Shown: one piece after another, positions 18,273 through 26,893 of the stretch | How positions within the stretch are numbered: position 1 is the stretch's first letter | How the letters are laid out: the number at the start of each line of letters is the position of its first letter | Origin: Pseudonocardia abyssalis | GTDB lineage: Bacteria > Actinomycetota > Actinomycetes > Mycobacteriales > Pseudonocardiaceae | Assembly: GCF_019263705.2 (NCBI RefSeq) | Contig: NZ_JADQDK010000001.1 | Span: 1,302,001-1,366,000 of the forward strand | Direction of reading: 5' to 3' | DNA: 64,000 nucleotides | The notes under the pieces: generated by a model | The model's database searches: none | What the model was told of the DNA's origin: nothing | Seen by the model: only the letters and a program-made list of their open reading frames with translations | Position numbers and translations under genes: made by a program

Positions 18273-18564
18273 CACCTCGGCGTGGATCCACCGCGCAGCC
18301 CGGCCCGACCCGATGGGTCGCGGCCCATCCGCCGGACACGGCCGGGCGACGAGGTGGCGGTGGAACACGAGCACGCGCGGTCGGTCGACGGCGCCCGCAC
18401 GAAGTCAGGATTCTGCGACGAGCGGCGCGGCGGAGCATGACTCGAGCCCGGGTTCCACGGCCCGGTCCCGCGGTGGGTGGAAAGGCCTGGCGGCGGGCAG
18501 GCGCGCGACCCCGGGCCGGGGTCGCTGCGCGCATGCGCCGTCGAGTCGCGTGGTGGATCCCGGC
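18273..18564. other. Convergent intergenic region, nothing recognised
   Basis: This 292-bp spacer separates the converging FAD oxidoreductase and MBL hydrolase genes. No protein-like frame, hairpin with T-run, or repeat stands out; open frames here are chance products of high GC. Confidence 0.5.
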
Positions 18565-19383
18565 TCAGACGGGGCCTCCGCCGACGGGGTGGACGAGGCC
18601 GGGCCGGGCCAGCCGGACCGGGCCGGGGAACTCCGCGACGGCCGCCGCCTGCAGGTTCCGCAGCCAGTCCTCCTGCACGGAGGCGAAGTGGGTCAGCATC
18701 AGCTCGCCCACGCCCGCCCGGGCGGCGATCCGTCCGGCGTCACCTCCGCTGAGGTGGCCGTGCTCGGTCCGGTCGGTCGCCGACAGCGTCGCCTCGGCGA
18801 GCAGGAGGTCTGCCCCCTGCGCCAGTACGACGGCCGCGTCGGTGACGCCGGTGTCCCCGGTGTAGGCGAGCGTGCCGGACGGGCCGCTCACCCGGACCCC
18901 GCAGCTCGGCTCGATGTGCCGCAGCTCGTGCATCTCCAGCTCGCAGTCCCCGACGGTGACCCGGTGGCCGGGCCTGTACTCGCACACGTCGAACGCCACT
19001 TCGAAGGCCCGGTCGAGCAGCCGGGAACCGGCGACGGGGAACAGCGACGCCCAGCGCAGGAACCGTTCCGGCGCGCCGACCGGGGCGAACAACCGGACCG
19101 GGCGGAACTCGTCCGCGTCCACCTCGGGCCCGCCGGGAAACGTCGTGAGCAGCGACAGCAGGGCCTTTCCGACGGGCAGCAGGTCGTAACAGTGGTCGGA
19201 GTGGAAATGGCTGATCACGACGGCGTCGAGCGCGGCGGGCCGGGTGACCGAGGACAGGGCCAGGGCCACCCCGGGACCGCAGTCGAGCAGGATCCGCGCC
19301 TGCGCGGTCTCGACCAGGTAACCCGAGCTAGCCTGGCCGTCGGCCGGCATCCCGGCCCGGCATCCAAGTACCGAGAGCTGCAT
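18565..19383 (-). CDS. Metallo-beta-lactamase-fold hydrolase (RNase Z/AtsA-like)
   Basis: A 272-residue MBL-fold protein (ATG 19383, GGAG about 9 bases upstream; a GTG at 19392 is less likely). The metal motif is SHFHSDHCYDL, with further ligands in ELRHIEPSCG, TGDTG and LTHFAS. It belongs to the group with RNase Z-like and arylsulfatase-like small-molecule hydrolases; at this size with a Gly-rich SSGYLVE start, hydrolysis of an ester or lactone is more likely than RNA processing. It shares its strand with the downstream reductase gene (upstream in transcription, 91-bp gap), so they may be co-transcribed. Confidence 0.8.
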   Translation of the reverse strand: MQLSVLGCRAGMPADGQASSGYLVETAQARILLDCGPGVALALSSVTRPAALDAVVISHFHSDHCYDLLPVGKALLSLLTTFPGGPEVDADEFRPVRLFAPVGAPERFLRWASLFPVAGSRLLDRAFEVAFDVCEYRPGHRVTVGDCELEMHELRHIEPSCGVRVSGPSGTLAYTGDTGVTDAAVVLAQGADLLLAEATLSATDRTEHGHLSGGDAGRIAARAGVGELMLTHFASVQEDWLRNLQAAAVAEFPGPVRLARPGLVHPVGGGPV

Positions 19384-19474
19384 GGCACACACTCCGATGT
19401 GTCGAAACTTCGTCCGCGGCGTGTCGGACGGGTGCGAGCGACGCCGGACGGACCTGTCAGTGGGGTGCGGCCGC

Positions 19475-20425
19475 TCAGAGGTCGAGGACCAGCAGCGGTG
19501 ACGCGGCGCGGGAGACGCAGATCATCATGGTCTTGCCCGACTCGCGTTCGGCGGTCGAGAGCACGGAGTCGCGGTGGTCGATCTCGCCGGCGAGCACCGC
19601 CGTCTCGCAGCTCGCGCAGGTGCCCTCCCGGCACGAGGACGGCATCGGGAGCCCGGCGGCGTCGAGGGTGTCGAGCACCGAGACGCCCGCGCCGACCCGC
19701 AGCGTGGTGCCGGTGCTCGCGACCAGTACGTCGAACGCCTGGTCCGGGCCGGCCGCCGGGTCGATCCGGGGCCGGAACCGTTCGACGTGCAGTGATCCGG
19801 TGGGCCGCCCGGCGCCGGCGCGTTCCAGCGCGTCGAGCAGCGGCTCCGGTCCGCAGCCGTAGACCTGCGCGTCCGGCGGTGCCGCCGCGAGGATCCCGGC
19901 CAGCGGAAGCAGGCCGTACTCGTCCTCGGGGTGCAGCCGGACCCGGGAACCGCCGCAGGCCAGCTCGTCGAGGAAGGCCAGCCGGCTGCGGCGCCGGGCG
20001 CCGTAGTGCAGGGACCACCCCGCGCCCGACGCCTGCACCACGCGGATCATCGGCAGCAGCGGGGTGATCCCGATCCCGCCGGCCACGAAGACGTAGTGCC
20101 GGGCGTCGACGAGCGGGAAGTTGTTGCGGGGCAGGCCGATCTCCAGCTCCGAGCCCGGCCGGACCAGGTCGTGCAGGTAGCGGGACCCGCCGCGGCCGTC
20201 CGGCTCGCGCAGCACCCCGATCCGCCAGGTCGTGCGGTCGGCCGGGTCACCGCACAGGGAGTACTGCCGGACGGCGTCCCCGAGCTGGACGTCCACGTGC
20301 GCGCCGGGCGCCCAGGGCGGCAGCGGGCCGCGGTCGGGGCGGGCGAGGGTGTAGGACACGACGTCCTCGGCCTCGATCTGGCGCGCCACCACCTGCAGGG
20401 CCAGTCCGGTCGGCAAGTCGGGCAT
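19475..20425 (-). CDS. PDR-type oxidoreductase (FMN/NAD reductase fused to 2Fe-2S ferredoxin)
   Basis: A 316-residue three-domain protein of the phthalate dioxygenase reductase family: flavin domain (APGAHVDVQLG, RQYSLCGDP), NAD domain (FVAGGIGITPLLPM, YGCGPEPLLDALE) and a C-terminal plant-type 2Fe-2S ferredoxin with SSCREGTCASCETAV plus a late cysteine in MMICVSRA. It moves electrons from NAD(P)H to an oxygenase. No Rieske oxygenase is in the window, so plausible partners are the three P450s or the two diiron desaturases, none of which has its own ferredoxin here. Divergent from the acyl-CoA dehydrogenase at 20588. Confidence 0.9.
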   Translation of the reverse strand: MPDLPTGLALQVVARQIEAEDVVSYTLARPDRGPLPPWAPGAHVDVQLGDAVRQYSLCGDPADRTTWRIGVLREPDGRGGSRYLHDLVRPGSELEIGLPRNNFPLVDARHYVFVAGGIGITPLLPMIRVVQASGAGWSLHYGARRRSRLAFLDELACGGSRVRLHPEDEYGLLPLAGILAAAPPDAQVYGCGPEPLLDALERAGAGRPTGSLHVERFRPRIDPAAGPDQAFDVLVASTGTTLRVGAGVSVLDTLDAAGLPMPSSCREGTCASCETAVLAGEIDHRDSVLSTAERESGKTMMICVSRAASPLLVLDL

Positions 20426-20587
20426 CGGCGGGTCCTCCTCCCATCCGGGTACCAGCGTCGCCGGACGCACGGGGCCGGGCGGCGTGGAGCGCCCGATTCG
20501 ACTTCCCCGATTGGACCTGGCAATCACCCCGATCACGCCGTCCGATCCGCGCGACGATCGGGTCCGATGCCCCGAGAGGAGGTTCCG

Positions 20588-21751
20588 GTGACCGGAACCA
20601 TGACCGGACTCGCCGACCGCACCCGCGCGTTCGTCCGCGAGCACGTCTTCCCGATCGAGCGGGAGATCATCGTGGACGGGCGGGTGATGGACGACGGACT
20701 GCGCGTCGAGCTGCAGAAGGCCGCGAGGCAGGCCGGCGTCTTCGGCCCGCTTTCCCCCGTGCAGTACGGCGGTCTCGGCCTGGACTTCCGGGCCCAGGCC
20801 GACGTGCTCGAGGCCGCCGGGTCCAGCCTGATCGGCGCGCTGGCCCTCAACTGCTGGGCCCCCGACGACGCCAACATCGCCCTGCTCGAACGCACCGCGA
20901 ACGCCGAGCAGGCGCGTCGCTACCTCGGGCCGCTCGCGTCGGGGGAGGTGCGCTCGTCGATCGCGATGACCGAACCGGCCCCGGGCGCGGGCGCCGATCC
21001 GGCCCTGCTGAGGACCTCCGCCGAGCAGGTCGGCGGAGGGTGGGTGATCAACGGGACCAAGCACTTCACCACCGGCGCCGACGGTGCGGCGTTCGTCATC
21101 TGCGTCGCGAACACCGGCGCCGGGCCGACCATGTTCCTCGTCGACCACGACAACCCCGGCATGACCGTCGGGCGCCGGATGCCGACGCTGGACCGGACGG
21201 TCCCCGGCGGGCACTGCGAGGTGACATTCACCGACTGCCGCGTCGACGACGACGCGGTGCTCGGCGAGGTCGGCTCCGGCATGGAGCACGCGCAGGTGCG
21301 GCTGGCACCGGCCCGGCTGGCGTTCTGCATGACCTGGCTCGGGCTCGCCGTCCGCAGCCAGGAGCTCGCCGCGGAGCGGATCAGCCACCGCTGGGCGTTC
21401 GGCTCGGTGATCGCCGAGCACGGCATGGCGCAGGCCCAGATCGCCGACAACGAGATCGACATCATCGCCTCGCGCAGCCTGATCCGGTCGACGGCCGAGG
21501 TGCTCGACGCCGAGGGACCCGCGAGCTCGTCCGCGCGGCACCTCGCGTCGGTCACCAAGACGTTCGTGTCCGAGGCGGTGTGGCGGGTCCTGGACCGCTC
21601 GGTGCAGCTGCACGGCGGCCTCGGGGTCTGCGAGGACCACCTCGTCGCCCGGTACCTCGTGGAGGCGCGGGCGTTCCGCATCTACGAGGGGCCATCGGAG
21701 GTCCTGCGCTGGTCCATCGCCCGCCGGGTGCTCCGGCCCTACCGATCCTGA
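20588..21751 (+). CDS. Acyl-CoA dehydrogenase family flavoprotein
   Basis: A 387-residue acyl-CoA dehydrogenase: AMTEPAPGAGADP, IKxHF-like INGTKHFTTGA, and the C-terminal RIYEGPSEVLRW holding the usual catalytic glutamate. GTG 20588 follows a strong GAGAGGAGG at 5-bp spacing; ATG 20600 is too far from it. The enzyme introduces an alpha,beta double bond in acyl-CoA, or in secondary metabolism on an acyl-ACP. First gene of a plus-strand group with a hotdog protein and an alpha/beta hydrolase. Its stop codon lies in a 15-nt tandem repeat array. Confidence 0.88.
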   Translation: MTGTMTGLADRTRAFVREHVFPIEREIIVDGRVMDDGLRVELQKAARQAGVFGPLSPVQYGGLGLDFRAQADVLEAAGSSLIGALALNCWAPDDANIALLERTANAEQARRYLGPLASGEVRSSIAMTEPAPGAGADPALLRTSAEQVGGGWVINGTKHFTTGADGAAFVICVANTGAGPTMFLVDHDNPGMTVGRRMPTLDRTVPGGHCEVTFTDCRVDDDAVLGEVGSGMEHAQVRLAPARLAFCMTWLGLAVRSQELAAERISHRWAFGSVIAEHGMAQAQIADNEIDIIASRSLIRSTAEVLDAEGPASSSARHLASVTKTFVSEAVWRVLDRSVQLHGGLGVCEDHLVARYLVEARAFRIYEGPSEVLRWSIARRVLRPYRS

Positions 21752-21787
21752 CCCGCCCGATCCTGACCCGCCCGATCCTGACCGGCC
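21743..21787 (+). repeat. 15-nt tandem repeat (3 copies) over the acyl-CoA dehydrogenase stop codon
   Basis: CGATCCTGACCCGCC repeats three times (the third with one change). The first copy contains the TGA stop (21749-21751) and each further copy repeats an in-frame TGA, as expected from tandem duplication of a stop region. Confidence 0.85.
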
Positions 21788-21807
21788 AGCCGTCCAGGGA
21801 GGACGCC

Positions 21808-22377
21808 ATGACCCGCACCATCCCGCTGCCGAGCGGTTTCGCCCAGCCCTTCGCCGACGCCGTGACCGGGGACGCCCCGGACTTCGAGGGCCTGCGCGCC
21901 GTCGCCGACGCGCTGGTGCCGTTCGGCAACCACGCCGGCATCACGATCACCGAGATCGGCCCGGACCGGGCCGTCGCCGAGATCCCCGACCAGCCCCACC
22001 TGACCAACCACATGGCGACGGTGCACGCCGGAGCGCTGTTCCTGGCCGCCGACATCGCCGGGGCCTCGGCGTTCGTCGGGGCCGCGGCCGACGTCCTGTC
22101 CCGGATCGACCTGCTCGTGCTGCGGGACGCGCGCTCGACGTTCCGCAGGCCGGCGATCGGCCGGGTCCGGGCGGTCGCCACCGTCGACGACCGGGACATG
22201 GCCCGCGTCCGGGCCACCGACGCGGGCGGCCGGGTCGAGGTCGACGGACGGGCGCACCTCTACGACGATGCCGACGTCCTCGTCGCGAAGTTCACCTTCG
22301 ACTACGTCTGCACCGTGCTCGCCCTCTCCACGACCGCCCCGCCGTCGAACGCCCCGACACCGATCGCTGGGAGCTGA
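21808..22377 (+). CDS. Hotdog-fold thioesterase (DUF4442/PaaI-like)
   Basis: A 189-residue protein from ATG 21808 (GGGAGGA ribosome binding site). Central motif NHMATVHAGALFLAADIAGASAFVG has the hotdog helix with the HAG signature; RIDLLVLRDARSTFRRPA follows, as in YiiD-type/DUF4442 thioesterase-like proteins. It probably hydrolyses or binds acyl-CoA/ACP. It sits between the acyl-CoA dehydrogenase and an alpha/beta hydrolase whose GTG start lies 2 bases after this stop, hence co-transcription is likely. This is the third hotdog protein in the biosynthetic region. Confidence 0.78.
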   Translation: MTRTIPLPSGFAQPFADAVTGDAPDFEGLRAVADALVPFGNHAGITITEIGPDRAVAEIPDQPHLTNHMATVHAGALFLAADIAGASAFVGAAADVLSRIDLLVLRDARSTFRRPAIGRVRAVATVDDRDMARVRATDAGGRVEVDGRAHLYDDADVLVAKFTFDYVCTVLALSTTAPPSNAPTPIAGS

Positions 22378-22379
22378 CC

Positions 22380-23276
22380 GTGTCCGCGAGTCCCCCCATC
22401 AAGCGCCCTTCGGCGTTCTCGCTGCTGGAGCAGGTGCCGGTCACCGCGGCCGACGGTACGACCTTCGTGGTCCGGGTGCTGCCGAACGACGACCCGGCCG
22501 TACCGGTGGCGCTGGTGCTGCCGGCGATGGCGCTCAAGGCCAAGTTCTACCTGCCGCTGCTCACGGCGCTGCGGGCCGCGGGGCTGTCCGCGGCCGCCTG
22601 CGACCTGCGCGGGCAGGGGGAGAGTGCGCCGCTGCTGGGCGACGGCCCCGACTTCGGCTACAAGGAGCTGATCGAGACCGACCTGCCGGCAGTGGTCGCG
22701 GCGGTGCGGGAGCGGTTCCCGCAGGCCCCGCTGTTCCTGTTCGGGCACAGTCTCGGCGGTCAGCTCGCGCTGCTGTTCGCGGCGGCGAACCCGGACGCGG
22801 TGGACGGCGTCGCCGTGATCGGGACCGGCACGGTCTTCTGGCGGGCGTTCGGGCCCCGGCGCTGGTTCGAGGCGTTGTGGTCGATCCAGTGGATCGGGCT
22901 GGTCGCGGCCGTCCGCGGCTCGTGGCCCGGTGGCGTCCTCATCCCGGGCGCGATGGCGGGCGGGGTGATGACCGACTGGGCGCGGCACTCGCGGACCAGC
23001 CGCTACCGCTTCCGGGGCCGCAGTCTCGACTACGACGCGGCGCTGCGGGCGCTCACCGCCCCGGTGCTGACGATCGCGCTCGACCGCGACCTGCTGGGAC
23101 CCAAGTCGAACGTCGACTTCCTGGGCCGCCGGATGCCGGCGGCGCGGCTGACGGCCTGGGACGTGGACGAGGACTCCGGCGTGGTGCACCGCGACCACTT
23201 CGAGTGGGTCAAGGACAGCGCGGTGCTGGCCCCCGCGGTGGCCCACTGGGTCCGCACCGGATCCCTCCCGAGCTAG
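22380..23276 (+). CDS. Alpha/beta hydrolase (serine hydrolase)
   Basis: A 298-residue alpha/beta-fold hydrolase. Nucleophile elbow FGHSLGGQLAL, an early CDLRGQGESAP typical of the lid-loop arginine region, the acid likely in ALDRDLLGPK and the general-base histidine in VVHRDHFEWVK. No signal peptide, so cytoplasmic. It could act as an ester or thioester hydrolase on an intermediate of the pathway. Starts at GTG 22380 immediately after the upstream stop; its own TAG stop lies inside a 19-nt tandem repeat. Confidence 0.82.
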   Translation: MSASPPIKRPSAFSLLEQVPVTAADGTTFVVRVLPNDDPAVPVALVLPAMALKAKFYLPLLTALRAAGLSAAACDLRGQGESAPLLGDGPDFGYKELIETDLPAVVAAVRERFPQAPLFLFGHSLGGQLALLFAAANPDAVDGVAVIGTGTVFWRAFGPRRWFEALWSIQWIGLVAAVRGSWPGGVLIPGAMAGGVMTDWARHSRTSRYRFRGRSLDYDAALRALTAPVLTIALDRDLLGPKSNVDFLGRRMPAARLTAWDVDEDSGVVHRDHFEWVKDSAVLAPAVAHWVRTGSLPS

Positions 23277-23334
23277 CCGATCCCTCCCGGGCTGGCCGAT
23301 CCCTCCCGGGCTGGCCGAGCCTCCCGGGCTAGCA
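23260..23334 (+). repeat. 19-nt tandem repeat between two convergent genes
   Basis: Three full copies of a GATCCCTCCCGGGCTGGCC-like unit (23260, 23279, 23298) and a degenerate fourth. The first copy carries the hydrolase TAG stop; the fourth carries the stop of the convergent gene at 23329. No terminator-like hairpin with T-run is seen. Confidence 0.8.
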
Positions 23335-23763
23335 GAGCCGGTAGCCGGCCGAGGCGTGGGCCACGACCTCGTCCCGTTCGTCGCGGATCTCCGCGGCGGC
23401 GGCGACGAGGTCGTCGGGCGTCACCGCGATGCGGGCGACGCAGTACAGGCGGCTGCCGTGCGCGGCGCGCCCGTCGCGGACCAGGTGGATGCCGTCGGCC
23501 CGGGCGGGGGTCCCGAACGTGGACGCGACGAGCGTGCGCATCGCCTCGTCGCACACCGCCCTGAGGACCGCTACGCAGAGCGGGTCCCGGAGGGCGGCGT
23601 GCAGGGTGAAGTCCACCCAGATCCCGGCGTCGACGTCGGTGAACCTCGGCCCCAGCCGGGCCATGTCGAGGGTCGCGGCGGACGCGAGCCGGTCGAGCGG
23701 ATCGGGCGCAGCGGGCTGCCACCGGGCGGCTCGGCGCAGGGTCTCCGGGGTCGGTTCGCGCAC
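23329..23763 (-). CDS. Small protein of uncertain function, possibly hotdog-fold
   Basis: A 144-residue protein from GTG 23763, with GGGAG six bases upstream. I do not recognise the family with confidence. The end (VAAAAEIRDERDEVVAHASAGYRLC) resembles the last strands of PaaI-type thioesterases, and a middle helix DEAMRTLVASTFG could be the hotdog helix, but the HGG/HAG signature is absent. It is convergent with the hydrolase and divergent from the LysR gene, with a 248-bp divergent region containing a 28-base perfect palindrome arrangement. A pathway role is inferred from location only. Confidence 0.45.
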   Translation of the reverse strand: MREPTPETLRRAARWQPAAPDPLDRLASAATLDMARLGPRFTDVDAGIWVDFTLHAALRDPLCVAVLRAVCDEAMRTLVASTFGTPARADGIHLVRDGRAAHGSRLYCVARIAVTPDDLVAAAAEIRDERDEVVAHASAGYRLC

Positions 23764-23842
23764 GCATGCTCCCGCTCGTCGTCGGGTCTCAGGTCGTCCG
23801 GGTGACCTTCGCCGCCCGTGCCGGCGCGATCAACGTGTGCAT

Positions 23843-23872
23843 GGTGATGCCGATCGCCCGATCGGCATCACC
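23843..23872. promoter_or_regulatory. Perfect 14-bp inverted repeat (2-nt spacer) in the LysR divergent promoter region
   Basis: GGTGATGCCGATCG, then CC, then its exact reverse complement. It lies about 80 bp from the GTG at 23763 and 140 bp from the LysR ATG. LysR boxes are T-N11-A, an odd-centred symmetry, while this dyad has an even centre, so a TetR- or GntR-like operator is as likely as a LysR site. Confidence 0.55.
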
Positions 23873-24011
23873 TACCGCCGGTCGGTCCCGTCCGTCCGGT
23901 TCTCGGCCAACGGCCATGCGGTCGTCCCGAAGCGTGCAGTCGAGGTTCACCCGACCGAGTGGAGCGTCGACGACAGTAGGGCGGGCCGGGGGTCGGCAGC
24001 GGAGGGACAGA

Positions 24012-24950
24012 ATGGAATTCAGGCATCTCGTGTCGTTCCTGGCCATCTCGGAGGAGCTGCACTTCGGCCGGGCCGCCGCGCGGCTGCACCTCACCCAACC
24101 GTCGCTGAGCCAACAGCTCAAGCGCCTCGAACGGACCCTCGGGGTGCAGCTCGTGGCCCGCAGCTCGCACGACGTGCGGCTGACCCCGGCCGGCCGGGCG
24201 TTCGAACCGGAGGCGCGCGCGATCGTCGCGCAGATGGCGAAGGCGACGAACTCGGTGCGAGAGCTGGCGGCCGGGCGCACCGGCACCGTCAACGTCGGCT
24301 ACAACTTCCCCGCGGGCCAGCACATCCTGCCCGCGACGCTGGCTCGGATGCACGCCGACCTGCCGGACGTCTCCGTCGCGCTGGCGGAGCGGCGCACCGG
24401 GCCGCAGCTCGCCGCGCTCGCCGAGGGGGCCATCGACGTCGCGCTGGTGTACGGACGCCCGGTGCACCCCGAGCTCCGGTACCGCAGGCTGCTGCAGGTG
24501 CCGATGGTGGCGGTGGTGGGGGCCGGGCACCGGTGGGCCGGGCGGCCCGGGGTGCCGTTCGCGGAGCTGGCCCGCCAGCCCTGCATCATGTTCGCCAGGG
24601 ACCAGAGCCCCGGGATGTACGACGTGATCCACTCCGCCGCGGAGAAGTCCGGCGTCGCCATGAACGTCACGCACGTCGTCGACGATCCCGGTGCGACGGC
24701 GATCCTGGTGTCGGTCAAGTCGCTCATCGGGTTCGCCTCCGCGTCGCGCGCGATGTACGTCGGCTCGTTCGTCGGCGGGGTCCGGCCCATTCCCGTGCAG
24801 CTCTACGACCCGGTGCCGAACGTGGACCTCTACGCGGTGTGGCGCCCGGACATCACGGCGCTCGGGGAGGCGTTCCTCGACCGGATGGAGGCCGCCGGGC
24901 CGTTCCAGAGCCCGTCGCTGGGTTTGGTGGACTCCCACTCCGGGCGATAG
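24012..24950 (+). CDS. LysR-family transcriptional regulator
   Basis: A 312-residue LysR regulator (ATG 24012, GGAGGGA just upstream). The N-terminal helix-turn-helix is textbook: FGRAAARLHLTQPSLSQQLKRLE, then a linker helix and the periplasmic-binding-protein-like effector domain beginning at GTVNVGYNFPAG. It resembles the aromatic/acid-responsive subgroup, but the effector is unknown. It is the only obvious regulator inside the biosynthetic region, lying between the acyl-CoA dehydrogenase group and the acyl-CoA ligase, so it is the best candidate for pathway control. Confidence 0.9.
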   Translation: MEFRHLVSFLAISEELHFGRAAARLHLTQPSLSQQLKRLERTLGVQLVARSSHDVRLTPAGRAFEPEARAIVAQMAKATNSVRELAAGRTGTVNVGYNFPAGQHILPATLARMHADLPDVSVALAERRTGPQLAALAEGAIDVALVYGRPVHPELRYRRLLQVPMVAVVGAGHRWAGRPGVPFAELARQPCIMFARDQSPGMYDVIHSAAEKSGVAMNVTHVVDDPGATAILVSVKSLIGFASASRAMYVGSFVGGVRPIPVQLYDPVPNVDLYAVWRPDITALGEAFLDRMEAAGPFQSPSLGLVDSHSGR

Positions 24951-24958
24951 GGAAAACG

Positions 24959-24970
24959 AACCGGCCGGTT
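24959..24970. promoter_or_regulatory. Palindrome AACCGGCCGGTT between LysR and acyl-CoA ligase
   Basis: A perfect 12-bp palindrome just after the LysR stop and 44 bp before the ligase start. A possible operator; short GC palindromes are common here. Confidence 0.25.
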
Positions 24971-25013
24971 ACCGGAAGCGCGTTGCCGACCTGACCGCGA
25001 TACCCGAGCATGG

Positions 25014-26753
25014 GTGGACGTGAACAGAATCGCGAATTCGGGAACGGGACAGACACTGGCGGCCGACTGCGGCCTGTACTCCGTTCTGGCGGAGTGGGCG
25101 CGCACAGATCCGGACCGACCCGTGATCAGCCGGAAGGGTGCGGACGGCTGGCAGGACGTCAGCTGTGCGGAGCTCGCCGCGCACGTCGACGCCGTCGCCG
25201 GGGTCCTGCTCGACCGGGGCGTGCGGCACGGCGACCGGGTGGCGGTGCTCGGCACCACCCGCTACGAGTGGGCGGTGGCCGACCTCGCCGTGCTCAGCAT
25301 CGGCGCGGTCACCGTGCCGATCTACCCGACCGCGTCGGAGCACCAGGTCCGGCACGTGCTCGGCGATTCCGGGGCCACCTGGTCGGTGGCCGAGGACGCG
25401 GCTTACGGCGACCGGCTCCGGGCGGCGGGCGCGGGCGAGGTGTGGTCCTTCGCCGAGATCGACGCCTGGCGCGACGTCCCGGCGGACATCGACCGGATCC
25501 GGGAGCCGGTCCGGGCCGACGACCTGGCCACGATCGTCTACACCAGCGGTACCACCGGCCTGCCGAAGGGCTGCATGCTCACCCACGCCAACATGTACGC
25601 GTCGTCGGCGAACACGGTGCGCCAGACCGACTGGCTGTTCCGCCGTGCCTCGCCGGACGACTCCGCCCCGGCGGCCACGCTGCTCTCGCTGCCGCTGTCG
25701 CACGTGTTCGGTCGCACGATCCTGCTCTCCTGCCTGATCGCGGGCACCCGGACGGGCCTGGTCGCGGGCGTGCCGGAGATGCTGGGGGAGCTGCCGGGGT
25801 TCCGTCCGACGTTCCTCGCGCTCGTCCCCTACGCGCTGGAGAAGATCCGCAAGCGGGCCCGGTCGGTCCTGGCGGACGACGCCGAGGCGGCCGCGGTCGC
25901 CACGGGACTGGGCGCCACGGGACCGGGCGGAGGGGACGATCGGCGGGCCGACCCCTCGCACCAGCGGGTCCGGGACCTGCTCGGCGGCCGGCTGGGGTAC
26001 GTGATCTGCGGCGGTGCCTCGCTGGACGACACCACATGGGGCTTCTACGCCGGCGTGGGGATCGAGATCCTGAACTGCTACGGCCTGACCGAGGCGGCCA
26101 CGGCGGTGACCGTGAACGCGCCGGCGACCAACCGCTTCGGCACGGTCGGCCGGCCGATCCCCGGCACGACCGTGGCCATCGCCGACGACGGTGAGGTGCT
26201 GGTGAGCGGCGACAACGTGTCCCCCGGCTACTGGCCCGCCGCCCGCGCGCAGGCCGGGACCTGGCTGCACACCGGCGATCTCGGGGAGCTCGACGACGAC
26301 GGCTTCCTGCGCATCACCGGGCGCAGCAAGGAGATCCTGGTGACCAGCGGCGGGAAGAACGTGGCCCCGACACCGTTGGAGGACCGGATCCGGCTGCACC
26401 CGCTGGTGAGCAACTGCATGCTCCTCGGTGACGGGCGGTCGCACGTCACCGCGCTGGTCACCCTCGACGCCGCCGCGGCGGCGGGCTGGGCGGCGGAGCG
26501 GGGTCTCGGGCCGGTCGACGAGCACCTGTGCCGGGACCCGGCGCTGCTGGCCGAGATCGGCACCGCGGTGGACGCGGCCAACGCGCTGGTCTCGCGCGCC
26601 GAGTCGGTCCGCCGGTTCCGGGTGGTCGCCCGGGACTTCACGGTCGACGCCGGGCACCTCACGCCGTCGATGAAACTGCGCCGCGCGGCGATCGCGGAAG
26701 CCTACGCGGCGGATGTCGCGGCGTTGTACGGAAACGAGATTTCAGTCGCGTGA
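25014..26753 (+). CDS. Long-chain fatty acid-CoA ligase (FadD15-like AMP-forming)
   Basis: A 579-residue adenylate-forming ligase of the long-chain acyl-CoA synthetase type: IVYTSGTTGLPKGCMLTHAN, PLSHVFGR, YGLTEAATAVTVN, HTGDLGELDDDGFLRITGRSKE, TSGGKNVAPTPLED and a late SMKLRR lysine segment. It differs from the FAAL at 11477 by the TSGTTG loop and the GGKNVAP block of the FadD15/FAA1 group, so CoA is the expected acceptor. Start uncertain: GTG 25014 or 25020, with no strong ribosome binding site. It may prime a starter or feed a fatty acid into the downstream PUFA-type synthase. Confidence 0.88.
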   Translation: MDVNRIANSGTGQTLAADCGLYSVLAEWARTDPDRPVISRKGADGWQDVSCAELAAHVDAVAGVLLDRGVRHGDRVAVLGTTRYEWAVADLAVLSIGAVTVPIYPTASEHQVRHVLGDSGATWSVAEDAAYGDRLRAAGAGEVWSFAEIDAWRDVPADIDRIREPVRADDLATIVYTSGTTGLPKGCMLTHANMYASSANTVRQTDWLFRRASPDDSAPAATLLSLPLSHVFGRTILLSCLIAGTRTGLVAGVPEMLGELPGFRPTFLALVPYALEKIRKRARSVLADDAEAAAVATGLGATGPGGGDDRRADPSHQRVRDLLGGRLGYVICGGASLDDTTWGFYAGVGIEILNCYGLTEAATAVTVNAPATNRFGTVGRPIPGTTVAIADDGEVLVSGDNVSPGYWPAARAQAGTWLHTGDLGELDDDGFLRITGRSKEILVTSGGKNVAPTPLEDRIRLHPLVSNCMLLGDGRSHVTALVTLDAAAAAGWAAERGLGPVDEHLCRDPALLAEIGTAVDAANALVSRAESVRRFRVVARDFTVDAGHLTPSMKLRRAAIAEAYAADVAALYGNEISVA

Positions 26754-26893
26754 ATAGTCGGAGAACGGGCGCTGTGACGGTCTCGCGCTGATTGCCGGGG
26801 GCTTTCGCGCCATAGCGCTGCGCGGTGCCGCATTGCGTATCCGTGGAATAGCGACAGGATCTAATCATCGGCCAGATGAGGGAGCTGAAGTAC
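26754..26893. promoter_or_regulatory. Likely promoter/leader region before the core synthase operon
   Basis: This 140-bp region is noticeably less GC-rich than its surroundings and precedes the FAD reductase that starts the run leading into the synthase genes. No exact -35/-10 pair could be assigned. A GGAGCTG ribosome binding site sits before ATG 26894. Confidence 0.35.
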
